Part shown: positions 11,692-22,628 of the stretch, piece after piece | Layout: each line of letters opens with the position of its first letter | Position numbering within the stretch: position 1 is the stretch's first letter | NCBI GenBank assembly: GCA_009192285.1 | Contig: CM018605.1 | Location: forward strand, 1,574,530 to 1,638,529 | Direction of reading: 5' to 3' | Length of the DNA: 64,000 nucleotides | Source of the DNA: Morchella semilibera | Taxonomy: Eukaryota; Ascomycota; Pezizomycetes; Pezizales; Morchellaceae | Notes under the pieces: generated by a model | Told to the model about the DNA's origin: nothing | Databases searched by the model: none | Seen by the model: the letters and a program-made list of their open reading frames with translations, nothing else | Translations under genes and position numbers: made by a program

Positions 11692-14408
11692 CTAAGGCAG
11701 GGTAGCGCTCAAAGGCAGCCTGCGGCTCGAGCTTCCGACCTTGACAGTCCTCTCGATGTCGAGCACGACCCAATCGCCCTTAATAGTGTCCCATCTAGCC
11801 AGGTCCCTCCTGTTGAGGTGCATCGTCACCGTGGCGCTCTGTCCCGCGGGAATGCTGACCTTCTCGAAACCCCTAAGGACGTTGATTGGGTCATCCTCGA
11901 GCCCGGAGCTGATGTAAAGCTGTGCGGCCTCCTCGCCACTGTAGGAGCCAGTGTTGGTGATGGTTGCAGAGACCTCGTAGATAATGTCGTAGAGCGATGG
12001 GTTACCGCCGGGGGCACCACCAGCTGCAGGGATGGGCTGTGGGGAGGTGTCGTATGCGCCATCGGGAGCGATGTAGGTGGAGGCTGATGAGGTAGAGGTG
12101 GTGTTGTCAAGGTATGGGTAGATGAAGTTCCTGACCCTTCTCAACCCGGCTGGGAAGGCATAGTCGGCAGCTGACCCGAGGGTCTTGTTGCTCGCTGGGA
12201 TGCCGGCGGTGAAGCCGGTCATGGGGGTGTAGGAGGTGTTGGTGACCTTCTTGATGGAGAGGTTGGAGTAGTTGAAGGTTGTGTAGCTAAGTCCGAAGCC
12301 AAACTCGAAGCGGGGCTCAATCCCGGCTTTGTCGAAGTGGCGGTAGTCGAGGAAGAGGCCTTCAGTGAAGTTCTCTTGCGGGATAATACCATTGGGCTCG
12401 TACATGATGTCGGTACCATAGTCTTCGCGGGCCTTTGCCATTGTGAAGGGGAGCTTTCCGGAGGGGTTGACAGCGCCGTAGAGAACATCGACGAGGGCAT
12501 TTCCGGACTCCTGGCCGGGCAATCCGGCCCAGATGATAGCGGTAACGTTGGGGTGGTCGACAAATGATTCAACAAGAACGGTTCCTGGGGCATGGATGAT
12601 AACGACAGTGTTGTTACAGTTTGCAGCAACATTTGCGATGAGGGTTTCGCCATTGTTCCAGAGGGTGAGGTTGTTGCGGTCGCCCTCGTTGCCATCTACG
12701 GAGACGTAGCCTTCGCCGGCGTCGGAGTTGACGAAGGCGAGACAAACGGAGGCCTGCAAGGCCGTGGAGTTGATCTGGGCGTAGGCATAGTCATCAAGGA
12801 CAGACTGGACTACGGTACCGTCTTGGAGAGCGCGGGCCTTGATAGCCTCGAGTGGTGTAATCAGGTATGGGAAGTTTGCGGTTCCGGATCCCCAGCCCAT
12901 TGCGAGAGTACCGCTGTTGCAACTGCGATCTGAGCATCCATTGGGGCCCAATTTGGAGTCGCCGGCGTCAGATCCAAAGATGCCGATTTGGCGTTCACCT
13001 CCGAGAGGGAGGACTCCGTCAACGTTCTTCAAGAGGACATTAGACTTGGCGGCGACCTCGCGGATACCGATGTGGTGGTCACCCATAACATTGACTTGCT
13101 TGTTGACGAGTCCCCATCCATCCTGAACTTGGGAGTGGAGATACCCATAATCGCTGGTGGTCCAGGAATCGAAGTTAGTTTCGGGGAAGGTCTCGGGGTC
13201 CTGTCCAACCTTGAAGTAAGCGGCCATGATACGAGTTGCCATATCGTCGAGTCTCCATTCCGGGAAGGACCCGTTGAGTACAGAGGTAGTAAGGTTTGAA
13301 CCCCACCATGAGGTACCAGAGTTAAAAGTATAGTCGCCCGGCATGCTCATGTCCAGTCCGGCCAAACCAGAGTCAACCCCAGAGTGGTGCGCACCCCAAT
13401 CGCTCATGACAAACCCTTCAAATTTGAGCTCATCCTTGAGGAGGCCGTTGAGCATATGCGAGTTCTGGCAGCCGTAGGAGTTGTTGATCTGCTGGTATGA
13501 GCACATGATAGCTCCAACACCGGCACGAACAGCGTCAGCAAAGGGCCAGAGGTACATCTCGTGCATGGTACGGTCATCGATGTTAGACGAAATAGCTTGA
13601 GCAACAGGCTCGTGGGTTCCAAAGCTGTTTGATTCACCGGCTTGACGGAAGTGTTCCTGCTCATTACCTATCATTTCAAGTCAGCTCAACGCGGGGAATT
13701 GAAAAAAAAAAAAGGGGCATACCAATAAAATGCTTTGCAGTAGCAATGACTCCTGCATCCTGCATTCCCTTAACGGTCTCCCACATACCAATACCCGTCA
13801 ACCAAGGATCCACCGAGAAACCCTCCCAGTTACGACCACCTTCAGGATGTCTTCCGAGAGGACCCGCAACAGGTCCAAGAGCGATATTGGCACCTTTACC
13901 CTTGAATTCGGAACCCATGTCATATCCACGCTTGTACATGAGACCGCGATCCCATGTTGCCGCAGCGTTCATGCCCGATGAGAACGCGGAAGCGTATGTT
14001 CCCATACGGACACCGAGCGGGGAATCTTGAAGGCATAAGGAGGGGAAGTTGAGACGGGGAATTGTGCCGACGTTTCCGACACAGTGATCCTGACCCCAAC
14101 CGGTACCGGTGGTAAGATTTACTGGTAATAATATTAGTATAATTCTAGTTGAGGAATCAATCATAAAGATGACATAAAATCAATGATATACCTTTCTCCA
14201 ACAAAGTCAATTGATCAACAAAGTTCCGCGCCTTGACATAGGCTTCTGCCCAGTCTCCAGCACCAGAGGTAACAGGAGATGGGAAATAAGGAGGGCTCAC
14301 AGGAGCGATTGGAGCGCCATCGCCAGTGTAGTTCTTTGTGTAGCCAAAAGCACCGATGGGAGAGAGCAACAACAAAAATGTTGCTGCTGATAGCTTGGAG
14401 CTCGACAT
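11692..14408 (-). CDS. secreted GH3 beta-glucosidase, three exons
   Basis: Extracellular beta-glucosidase, cleaving cellobiose and short beta-glucosides to glucose as the last step of cellulose breakdown. Exons in reading order are 14408-14192, 14121-13723 and 13667-11692; introns of 70 and 54 nt have GT..AG ends. The product is 863 aa, matching the roughly 860 aa of Aspergillus BGL1-type enzymes. A signal peptide covers about residues 1-22 (LSAATFLLLLSPIGAFG). The N-terminal barrel contains GTGWGQDHCVGN and the nucleophile loop GFVMSDWGAHHSGVD, with Asp at about 295. The second GH3 domain carries SDAGEGY, whose Glu (about 524) is the probable acid/base by analogy with fungal BGL1. The C-terminus has a fibronectin-III-like region and many N-glycosylation sequons. 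No defects were seen. It is probably under carbon-source control, as is usual for the family, but I did not verify sites. Confidence 0.93.
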
Positions 14409-14530
14409 ATCTATTGGGAATTGAAAGGTTTGGTAGACAACTGAATGTTTTCCAAGCTGTATGAGACTTAAAGCCCAAGTTTTGCGATGGGGATGGGGAG
14501 GAAAGGTGAAAAAAGGTGAAAATCGGCGAT

Positions 14531-14537
14531 CTTTATA
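14531..14537 (-). promoter_or_regulatory. TATA box of the beta-glucosidase gene
   Basis: TATAAAG on the minus strand, about 125 bases before the beta-glucosidase ATG. Confidence 0.45.
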
Positions 14538-16138
14538 GCTTCTGAGAAGTCGCTGCTGGGTGGCATCGAGTGGCCTTCTCGAAATTAGAAAGGCTGTTAT
14601 TTCTGCCGTGCCAGCGAGAAAGAAAAAAAAAGATTAACGTCATCACGATCCTCTCGAGGGGTGATTTCTAATCGCCGGAATATGGAAACATAGTAAGGAA
14701 GTAGGTATACAAAATTGATAAACCAGTTTTCCTGTGCTGCATAGGGTCGTGACCTGCAATAAAGATGTAGTGAAAGAAAGTTAATACGTGCGTTCGGATA
14801 CCAACCCTACACTCCCCGGGGGATCAAAAGCTGTGGGGCCCCCGCAATTCGCGTTTTTTTTTTTGAGCAACTTTACAGTTAGCTGGGACCTGGGGAAGGA
14901 CCCTGATCATAACGTGGAGGTTAGATGCTTGCAGGGATAGGAGATTACGGTTATGTATGGACATACATGTACTTACCTCTAGATAGGTAGACACAACTGC
15001 ACGAGTGGTAGTATAGGCGCAAAGTCCAACTATGTACCTATTTTTTTTGTCTTGATCGGAGGTCTTCCGGTCCAGAGAGTAACGGTCATCGCTCCGTAGG
15101 ATGTCGGTGACCCAGGACATGGGGTAGATGTCTATTCCTGTCTTCCCCTCACATGGCTATCGACTGGAGGATTAAACGACTTTTCCCGGGGAAAAGATAT
15201 TCCCTGCCAAGTGTGGGGTAGGGTTGTCATGGTGTAGGTACATAGAGTAAATAAACGGTAAGCCTAACCCTATTGGTAATACTAGAGAATTTAGTAACGT
15301 CACTACTTGGAATCTCGACGCGCTTTTAACCATGGTAAACACTGCAAGAGTATACTAGAAAATGGTCGATTGCAAAACCAATGTCTAATTGGAGCTAATT
15401 GAAGACTAAAAATCATATTTATTTCCACGGTGGCCGGGTTTTACCAGGTCCAGCACCCCCGTTTACCAAGTCGTAGTAGCATTTGTCTGAAAGAGACCCC
15501 CGCCGGTAATTAGTCGATATTATCATACCACAACTACGTCTATTATCACCAGTCCCCAGTTTTTGTCCAGTGTGAGCTAGATGCATGTGGTAAACAGGGG
15601 AATTCAGAGAGCCGCGGTATCCTAAGAATCGACTGCGCTTGTCTATACCTAGGTATTCGGCGCGTGGCAGTACTAGCTAGCACTTAGTCTCATCACTCAT
15701 ACTCTTTAATTTCCGAACAATTGTGGGTACATGTAGGTGTACGTATTACACGCAAGTGGGGATGTAGGTACGCAAAGCCATTGCCCAACAAGCAGTACCG
15801 GAGGGCAGGGCTCCGGTACCCTAATCATGTGTATTCAAGAAAATCCCCACCTGGTTTTTCGCTAAGTTAATTTCATTTGCGCAAGGATAAATTCTGGTAT
15901 TTGGGACCGCATAGTCAACATCCCCACATCCCCACTGCCCCATAACCTATTGGTGCAATACCCGGTATATACCGAACTACCACCCATTAATGCATTTATT
16001 AACCTCCTCGCTAGAGAAACCCCACACATTTCACCGAGGTTTGTCCGGGTCTTAACCATCTTACTACATATGCATGTATTAATCCGGGAGGGTAACCAGC
16101 GTTTGCATAATTGTGGTGTTTCGAGTACTTACTTAAAG
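14538..16138. other. gene-free upstream region
   Basis: Promoter-distal sequence of the beta-glucosidase gene, then AT-rich DNA. It has two TACATGTA octamers (14964, 15728) and a 9-bp-stem hairpin GTACCGGAG..CTCCGGTAC near 15796-15820. No reading frame of interest was seen. Confidence 0.5.
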
Positions 16139-16140
16139 TA

Positions 16141-17453
16141 CAGTCGCGTCCAACAAATTTTGGCCGTTTTGGTGGCGGCAACGCAACCATCCCCGAACCC
16201 GCGCAACCACCCCCTTGACAACCATGAAGCCACAACCAAGTCAAAAGCCTTCAAGATATGATAGAAGACAAGCTATCATTACCCTCCATAAGACAGGCCT
16301 CAATGCTGCACAAATATCAAGAGATACAGGGTATCCAGCCAGGACTGTTCTCAGAACCATTGTTAATGAGGCTGAGAGAGGTCATACCCATGAACTCCCT
16401 AGACCTGGAAGACCACCAACCCTAACAGCTTGGGAGAAGAAAAGGATATTGAAAGTTGTTAAGGAGGATCCAAGCTCCTCTTTGGCAAAAATTAAAGAGG
16501 TGGGAAAGATCAATTGCAGTCGTATGACAATCAGCAAATTTCTCAAGCAAGAGAAATTAACCCTCCATGTCAAAAGACCCAAACCCTGGCTCAAAAAGGA
16601 TCACCCCCAGCTGAGGATGGAGTGGTGTAATAGGAGGCGTCGGTGGAGGAAGCAGGAATGGAGGAAAAGAGTCTGGACAGATGAGTGCAAGATTGAGTAT
16701 GATCCAAACCCAGTTGGTCAAAAAGTCAGATATAGACCAGGGGAACAACTCAATGAAAAACACCTTAAACCCACCTTCAAAAGCGGCAGAACATCAATTC
16801 AAGTTTGGTGTGCATTCCAGTACGGCAGCAGATGCAATCTAGTCAGAATTCGGAAAAGGACACCTGCAGAAAGGACTTCAAAAAGAGACAAATTGGGGAT
16901 GGATACAAAACAGTACTGTGAGGAGATTATTGACAACAATTTGGCCCCATATTGGATGTCTTTAGAGAATCCTGCGGGGTCTTATCTTGTTGAAGATAAT
17001 CTCAAGGTTCATCAGTCAAAAATGGCAAAGGAATATAGGGAGGCATATGGGATTGTTAAGGATGATTGGCCCTCAAATTCCCCAGATTTCAATGCTATTG
17101 AAAACGCATGGAAAATGCTCAAGGCAGCCCTAAGAAAGAGATGGAGTTATACCCAGAGAAGGCCCCATAGTGAAGATGAACTTTTTATTGCAGCTCAGGA
17201 GGAGTGGGAGGCAATTCCTCAGGCAAAGCTAGATAAGTTGGTGGATTCCTTACCAAAAAGAATTCAAGCATGTTTGGCAGCAAATGGAGGACACACAAAG
17301 TGGTAGTCATATCTTTAATTTTCTTATATCCTATTAAACACAGCTATGTATTTCCTATCAAAAATATCTTCAATTGATTTATTCGTTGATGTTTTGTGGG
17401 TTTCACGGGTTGCCGCCGCCACCAAAACGGCCAAAATTTGTTGGACGCGACTG
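16141..17453 (+). mobile_element. Tc1-like DNA transposon, apparently complete
   Basis: The 1,313-bp element is bounded by TA dinucleotides at 16139-16140 and 17454-17455, the target duplication of the Tc1/mariner superfamily. The terminal inverted repeats are identical for their first 39 bases (16141-16179 and 17415-17453), beginning CAGTCGCGTCCAACAAA. A single uninterrupted transposase gene fills the interior. The perfect ends and open frame suggest recent arrival and possibly an active copy. Confidence 0.95.
16215..17306 (+). CDS. Tc1-family transposase, DD34E, 363 aa
   Basis: Cut-and-paste transposase that binds the element ends and inserts at TA. The N-terminus (about 14-50) is a helix-turn-helix (RRQAIITLHKTGLNAAQISR), followed by the GRPP linker at about 65-68 and a second helix-turn-helix near 75-115. 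The catalytic triad is Asp156 (VWTDECK), Asp261 (YLVEDNLKVH) and Glu296 (SPDFNAIENAW). There are 34 residues between the last two, the Tc1 spacing. All catalytic residues are present and the length is normal. A second ATG three codons downstream could also serve. It is a plain transposon gene with no host function implied. Confidence 0.95.
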   Translation: MTTMKPQPSQKPSRYDRRQAIITLHKTGLNAAQISRDTGYPARTVLRTIVNEAERGHTHELPRPGRPPTLTAWEKKRILKVVKEDPSSSLAKIKEVGKINCSRMTISKFLKQEKLTLHVKRPKPWLKKDHPQLRMEWCNRRRRWRKQEWRKRVWTDECKIEYDPNPVGQKVRYRPGEQLNEKHLKPTFKSGRTSIQVWCAFQYGSRCNLVRIRKRTPAERTSKRDKLGMDTKQYCEEIIDNNLAPYWMSLENPAGSYLVEDNLKVHQSKMAKEYREAYGIVKDDWPSNSPDFNAIENAWKMLKAALRKRWSYTQRRPHSEDELFIAAQEEWEAIPQAKLDKLVDSLPKRIQACLAANGGHTKW

Positions 17454-17455
17454 TA

Positions 17456-19667
17456 CAATCATGCAGGGCTTGGTATGGATGTCCATATGGTTTATCAGAT
17501 CTTTCTTTGATCCTAGGGTTTATAGGATGAATGTCACCGCTTCCAAGCCACCGGAGTAATGATTCTACGAGGCCGAAGCGTGAGCGCGGGGAAGATCGGG
17601 TGTCCTATGACCACTGCTAGGTCTGGATTTTAAAAGCGGGTAGTAGAGAGACTATGGGGAGATGAATGGCAATGGAACTACATGTAGTTGACGTTACGTT
17701 ACCATTAGTCGGCCAGATCATGCTTTCCGGCACATAGAGTACAGGGGGAGTGTATGTGACCTACCCACTTCAGTAACGATTCAACATAGAAATGTGACCA
17801 ATCACAAACAAGAGACGGGTTTAGTAACTACTCTAGAGAGGATTCTCCAATTTAACTAGCGTTGGGGTTATGCTATTATTATGATGCCCTAGCAAGGAAA
17901 TGATCCGATTGCTTTGTTGCGGAGGCTGGAAAGATTTTTTTCCCCCAAAGGCTGAAGACGTACAGGTACTTGCAAGCTTCTCGGCTTTCCAACTGGGTCA
18001 CGAAAGGGGGGGGGGGGGGGCGGCGGCTTGAGTCCCGTACTGCACAGTCCCTAGCTATAGGTTATGCTCCCTGTGCTAAGTTTTTTTTCGCCAAAATTTA
18101 CCTCACCAGTTTGTAACTGTCTACATGTAGTTGCTTTCAATAGACGAGTTAGTCTGTGTTTGTGCAATAATATCGCGCTACTAGTTGAAGCTATCGAGAT
18201 GTGAAGGAAATATCGTTGGTCAAGTAAATGTAAATGGCTCAACTAAAACTTCGGAAGAACAAGCTGAAAATGCGTGCAGGGTTCACAAACGACATCCGAT
18301 ATCGACTCTTATTCACTAGTACGTTAGCTTGTATACGATAAGTGCGGTGATAAATTTGAAAGTAGAGGTTATTTAGAGGCATGGAACAATTCTGTTAGAA
18401 CAATTCTAGCAGCTAAGATTTTCCCTATTAACGAGCACTTACTGTGAGGTGAGCTAGTAGGGTAAATCTTGTTCTGCGCCCATTTATGACTGATAAGTGC
18501 GTGATTAGGATTGAGCTCGGCGTGTCGGGTGTGGGAATGATTTTTCCCTGTACGTCTCTGAATATTGGCTGTTATGATATATAAACACTTCTCGGAGAGG
18601 TACAAATAGGCACAAACGTGTACTGTCTTTCTGATTCTGATACTTTTTTCTCCTAGTCTCTTAATTTTTTGAACAAACTGGCAATTATATAAGTTTAACT
18701 CGAAAGCAACATTAGTATGTCAGCGCAGGACTGGAAGATAGCTCTACCTCTAAGTGTATTGTACTCATCCATTTCTGCTTACCTTGAGGTACACCTCGGA
18801 TCATTATCCACACCAATCCTATGATTCCTATCCCACCTGTCAAAACCGCCGGTACGGGCACCACTCCGATCCACGTTTTATCTCCCTGCCAGGTACCCAT
18901 ACATACGGCATGCATCGCAGCAAGATCTTGAGTCGAAGCCAAGCGGTCCAGAGTCCAGTCACAAATGAGGACTTAGAGGCCTGACCTGGCGGGACCCCGC
19001 TTAAAGTAGAAAGGTGGGAGAACTACATACCTTGCAATTGCTTGGTTTTCGAGTGCGAATGTCTCACATGGGGGGTGTACCAGGCTTAAAGCACTCCTTC
19101 AAGTCTTGGAGTCTTGGCCATAAGATAGCTGACCATTAAAACCCGAGAAACGCATTATCTCCGCCTCATTAACTCTTAATTCTAGGTAATAAAAAGTGTG
19201 TATCTGCACGAAGTCTGACTCGCAAATTCGCATTGGTCCGGATTACAGCACACAGTACGAGGATAGTAGAATAGATTATAAACTGTATGTAGTTCTCGCC
19301 CGGCTGTCTTCTTTATGACTCGGGCGCAACAGCTAGCTTGAAAATGTATTTCGAGATCATAGACCCGCACTCGGAAACCTACTGCTTGGCATGCATGTAA
19401 CGCTGTCACACATAAACCTTAAAATTTAGACAAGGAGCTTTATATAAATTTAGTATTCATGTTACTAAGAAAACTTCGGCATGGGCGCCATATAATAGCG
19501 CTGGCGATCGGTCTATGATATTAAACTCTAGGGCGCTTAAAGTGGTTGTGTCCATATATATGTCGGTCGGTCCTGAGGCCATAATATATGATTCGCTCTC
19601 TAATTTCTGGCACCAAGAGCCAGCCTAAGAAGTGCGCAGTAATTCAGACATGAGTAAGGATCAACAA
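17456..19667. other. gene-free stretch
   Basis: No gene was supported. It contains a 15-G run (18006-18020) and two TACATGTA octamers (17679, 18122), both in the longer palindrome CTACATGTAG. A minus-strand frame at 18712-18942 with one hydrophobic span is discussed among the rejected items. Confidence 0.45.
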
Positions 19668-19735
19668 TTTCTGGCACTAGACTGAATTGTACGTTTAAGT
19701 CACTGCATTGAATCCTTACCCTTGACACCTACGCC
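19668..19735 (-). repeat. degenerate copy of the hairpin repeat family
   Basis: On the minus strand this matches the repeat near 21115, sharing AAGGGTAAGG and the block around GCAGTGACTTAAACGT. Most differences from that copy are C-to-T or G-to-A transitions. It stands alone, without a gene. Confidence 0.55.
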
Positions 19736-19766
19736 CGACACTAGGCTTGAGTGCCATACATCACAT

Positions 19767-19914
19767 AGAGCGGTGGAGGGTCGGGCGAGAGGGAGGGTAT
19801 GGCGGGGCTTGGCTCACGAATGGGAATTCTAACTAAAAGATCTGCATCAATTTGCTACATGTATGTAGTAAGAACTGCCAAGCCCCGCCATACCCTCCGA
19901 CCCTCCACCGCTCT
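19767..19914. repeat. fold-back element, 148 bp
   Basis: Left arm AGAGCGGTGGAGGGTCGG continues through a GTATGGCGGGGCTTGGC block and recurs inverted at 19877-19914. The left arm has a 9-base insertion and the loop is about 63 bases. The loop includes one TACATGTA (19856). It has no coding content. Confidence 0.7.
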
Positions 19915-20567
19915 AAGCGCCAAGTTGATACAAGCAGGTGTCCAAAAGTGAGTGGACACAATGCTTGACACACGGTACAGGACGGTTAGTCAACCCTTAA
20001 TTGACTATGGTATAAATAAATTGATATATAGAAATGAGAAAGTGACTAGTTAAAATACATCTACCATCTGGTGTGACCTGCATAATTACCTTTACTACTT
20101 CCTCAACTGACTCCGACGGGATTCAATGTTGCCGACAATAGGCAAGACCGTACGCCCGGAGTAGTTGGTTGATTTCGTTCGCTATTTCAAACAGCAATGA
20201 ATCAGCAGGTCATCACAATAGACCAAACGACCTCCTTGGTGTGGAAACTAACAGTTCATGGCGGCGAGAGCTGCCCAGTTCCCAGGAAGGTTTGCGGCGT
20301 CCTGGTTCTGGGGATCCCGTAGGGGAGTCAGAGGCGTCGTGGGATGGTTCGCGTGACCGTTGGCGTGACGAGCAACCTAATTGTACTCGCTAGATGACCA
20401 AATCAGATACATATTGGTGGAGAGTTACTACCGACTGAGCGAACTTACATTGAATCGAAACGATTGTCAATACGAAGAGACAATGTATTGATGGCTTTAA
20501 GAATCTCTGCTCCCTGATTGAAAGCTGGGACGTTTTGCATTCTTTGAAGTTGATAGCCGTCGAGGTA
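19915..20567. other. gene-free stretch, possible transposon remnant
   Basis: A GTGTCC..GGACAC stem near 19939-19960 resembles ends of pogo/Tc1-type elements but has no partner end that I could find. No supported gene. Confidence 0.35.
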
Positions 20568-20719
20568 TCCCTTAGTCTGTCAATGTTGACCCCCCTATAA
20601 TAGAGGAATTAAATTTGTATGGAAGATCTATTATTTAATAAGGGAGGTAACGGGGTCTGTTAGTAAAGCCACACAAAATTTACTTCTTCTTGGGGGGTTA
20701 GCACTGACAGACTAAGGGA
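20568..20719. mobile_element. TA-flanked MITE, Tc1/mariner type, 152 bp
   Basis: The terminal inverted repeats of about 28 bases begin TCCCTTAGTCTGTCA and differ at about three positions. TA dinucleotides flank both sides (20566-20567, 20720-20721). It has no coding capacity. A related lone end occurs at 25096-25115. Confidence 0.75.
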
Positions 20720-21114
20720 TAGGCGCGAGCAACATTATTCATGTCGGCTGATCAGACGACTGAACACTGCAGCTCGTATTCCATCCTTTGCGCTGCCTTT
20801 GGGCCCTCGGCAATCTCTCTCATCATGTCCGAACCGGGTGGAAAGTCGGTCTCGAAGACGGGCTCCCCAGCTCCCTTCATATTCGCCAAGACTGGGTGCT
20901 TGAAATGCCAACGCAGAAGCTGATCAGCTAGGCTACGCTCTCATTTCCAAGCTCGAGGTGTTTTCCAGCTATGCCAAATCCATCATGATCGAAGCAAACG
21001 ACCTTATAGTTGTCCTAAGTGAAATAAATCATTAGCAACTAATATTGCCATAGTAGGAACCCATAAATCAGGATTGATTGACACATCGTAGTTGTCAAAA
21101 AGCGCACTATTTGC
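20720..21114. other. gene-free stretch
   Basis: A frame from 20741 is short and unlike any family I know. Part of it, GACTGAACACTGCAGCTCGT, resembles DNA near 26816 beside another hairpin repeat, so it probably belongs to repeat flanks rather than a gene. Confidence 0.4.
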
Positions 21115-21360
21115 CTGGTGTGTGGCAATGTGTCAAGGGTAAGGGTTCAATGCAGTGGCTTGAACGTACATCTCAGACTGGTGCTTCGATCCTTACATAG
21201 AAATGGTATCAAACTGCGTGGATATCTTAGCATGGTATGGTGCCAGCTAGGGAATCATAAAGGATCCTTCGGATTCGTAGCAGATTTCTTTGGCACCCGC
21301 CAGAAATCCTCTCTGGCGCGTCTATTAGGTAAGTGACGGTCGCTTGCGCCCCCGTACCCC
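21115..21360 (+). repeat. hairpin-bearing repeat, copy A
   Basis: Starts near GGTGTGTGGCAATGTGTC. It carries the family block AAGGGTAAGGGTTCAA, then an imperfect hairpin centred on GGATCCTTCGGATTC with arms GGTGCCA and TGGCACC. It lies past the 3' end of the leftward nuclease-like gene, as copy C lies past the rightward one. Confidence 0.7.
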
Positions 21361-21373
21361 TGTTCAATAAATA

Positions 21374-21518
21374 GACGACCTCCAGGGCCATTCGGACATC
21401 CCCCTCACTCGGACAGTTAACGTAGAAAAGGAAGGATCAACGTTCCAAGTGACTTCAGTTCCTCTATTCAACCAATGATGATTGACTGTCCGAGGGTGTC
21501 CCAGTGGCCCGGGTCGTC
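21374..21518. mobile_element. TA-flanked MITE inserted in repeat tail, 145 bp
   Basis: Inverted ends GACGACC..GGTCGTC extend imperfectly for about 45 bases through a CTCGGACAGT block. TA flanks both sides (21372-21373, 21519-21520). The equivalent position beside copy C lacks this insert, giving a natural empty site. Confidence 0.75.
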
Positions 21519-21716
21519 TAAATTAGGAGATCGAAGGTGATCTAATCTAGATGATCGGGATAAGATAAGATAACAAATTAAAATTAAAGATTAAATTTAT
21601 TTAATTACAAAGCCGGGTAATTCTCCCACCATCGCCCACTCTCGATTAAATTATCCCATGACTAACACATTAGTCACCGCTTACGCAAACGGGCCGCCTG
21701 GGATGGGTACTCACCT

Positions 21717-22448
21717 TCAATCAATGCCTCCGTTGCTCAACGCTGCGTACATGCAGTCTACCAGAACCGAGTAATTCTTCATCCATTCCTCTTTGTTCGT
21801 CCCCATAGTCTGAAATAAGACTGTGAACTCCTCCGTAGTGACGAAAGATGTACCATCATATCGAATCATCTTCCATTGTTTTCCTGTGGTAACAAAACCG
21901 TACACTTCACCTGCACAATTGTTGTCTCTGATATCCTTCATCGACAGCAAACACTGTCTCATCGCTAGCCCTAGGGAATATCTCTTTGCCTCTACTATAA
22001 AGACGAACTTCTCCTCCGTCACCGAAACACGGTCCACCATAACAAATTCTTCATAGCCGCCTGTCTCTGAGTCTGTAGAGGTGATCACCTTCTCCCTTTC
22101 TAACCGTAAGCTATTGCGTCCCGTGGCGCGTTTAAAGCTGGAGATTATGGGAACGATTATAGTGCAAACCAAGTCGTTGATGTTTGCTTCTTTGAAGTTC
22201 GGATTCGCCTCCGTAGGATATCCTTCGGCATCAATAAGTCCTACTATGTTGCGATAAACCCTCTTCTTGACTTTCTTCAATTTAGGATGGGTATGCTTGG
22301 CTTCCGCCAACATTGTTTCAACCGGTATCACTGGGAGTTCATCAATTCTGACGCCTAGTCTCCTATTTGCATCTTCCGCGGTGATACTGGAATATGAAGT
22401 GGCCCACTTCAACTTTCGCTTCTTCTGGTTCGTGTTGTCGTCACTCAT
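21717..22448 (-). CDS. PD-(D/E)XK nuclease-like protein, paralogue 1, 243 aa
   Basis: Single-exon gene of a fungal family I know only as hypothetical proteins. The core matches a PD-(D/E)XK nuclease-like arrangement: Asp139 (VMVDR), then FIVEAKR with Glu153 and Lys155, then a Gln (165) in AMRQCLLSMKD, as in motif IV of many such folds. The C-terminus contains VYGFVTTGKQWKMI and ends NYSVLVDCMYAALSNGG. The N-terminus is basic (QKKRKLKW, residues 8-15), which could act as a nuclear localisation signal. It lies head to head with its paralogue at 23147; the shared upstream DNA is a repeat. Activity on DNA is inference from motifs only. It might instead be a degenerate, non-catalytic member or an element-borne gene. 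Confidence 0.75.
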   Translation of the reverse strand: MSDDNTNQKKRKLKWATSYSSITAEDANRRLGVRIDELPVIPVETMLAEAKHTHPKLKKVKKRVYRNIVGLIDAEGYPTEANPNFKEANINDLVCTIIVPIISSFKRATGRNSLRLEREKVITSTDSETGGYEEFVMVDRVSVTEEKFVFIVEAKRYSLGLAMRQCLLSMKDIRDNNCAGEVYGFVTTGKQWKMIRYDGTSFVTTEEFTVLFQTMGTNKEEWMKNYSVLVDCMYAALSNGGID

Positions 22449-22628
22449 CGTGTCTGTGTATATTAATGCGTCAGTGTTACTTCTCGCCGGCCGTAGGGAA
22501 TAGAGAGAGACTCACCTCCTGTAATCTCACGATAGTTGTTGGTTAGGGTCTGTATCGAGTCCGTCCTGGAGAGGAGATGGCGCTTCTCCGTCAGAAGGCG
22601 GGGGGACACCACCCTATATACCTGCAGG

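Noticed and set aside
11677-13299. Plus-strand frames over the beta-glucosidase gene
   Set aside because: Antisense shadows of the well-supported GH3 exons.
8886-14408. P450 plus beta-glucosidase as a biosynthetic cluster
   Set aside because: No synthase, transporter or regulator nearby, and beta-glucosidase is a general cellulolytic enzyme.
18712-18942. Minus-strand 76-aa frame with one hydrophobic span and a GTAAGC donor-like site
   Set aside because: No clear start context, no acceptor exon found and no family recognised; cannot separate from chance.
20169-20393. 74-aa frame near the MITE
   Set aside because: Low-quality start, no similarity to a family; lies in repeat-rich DNA.
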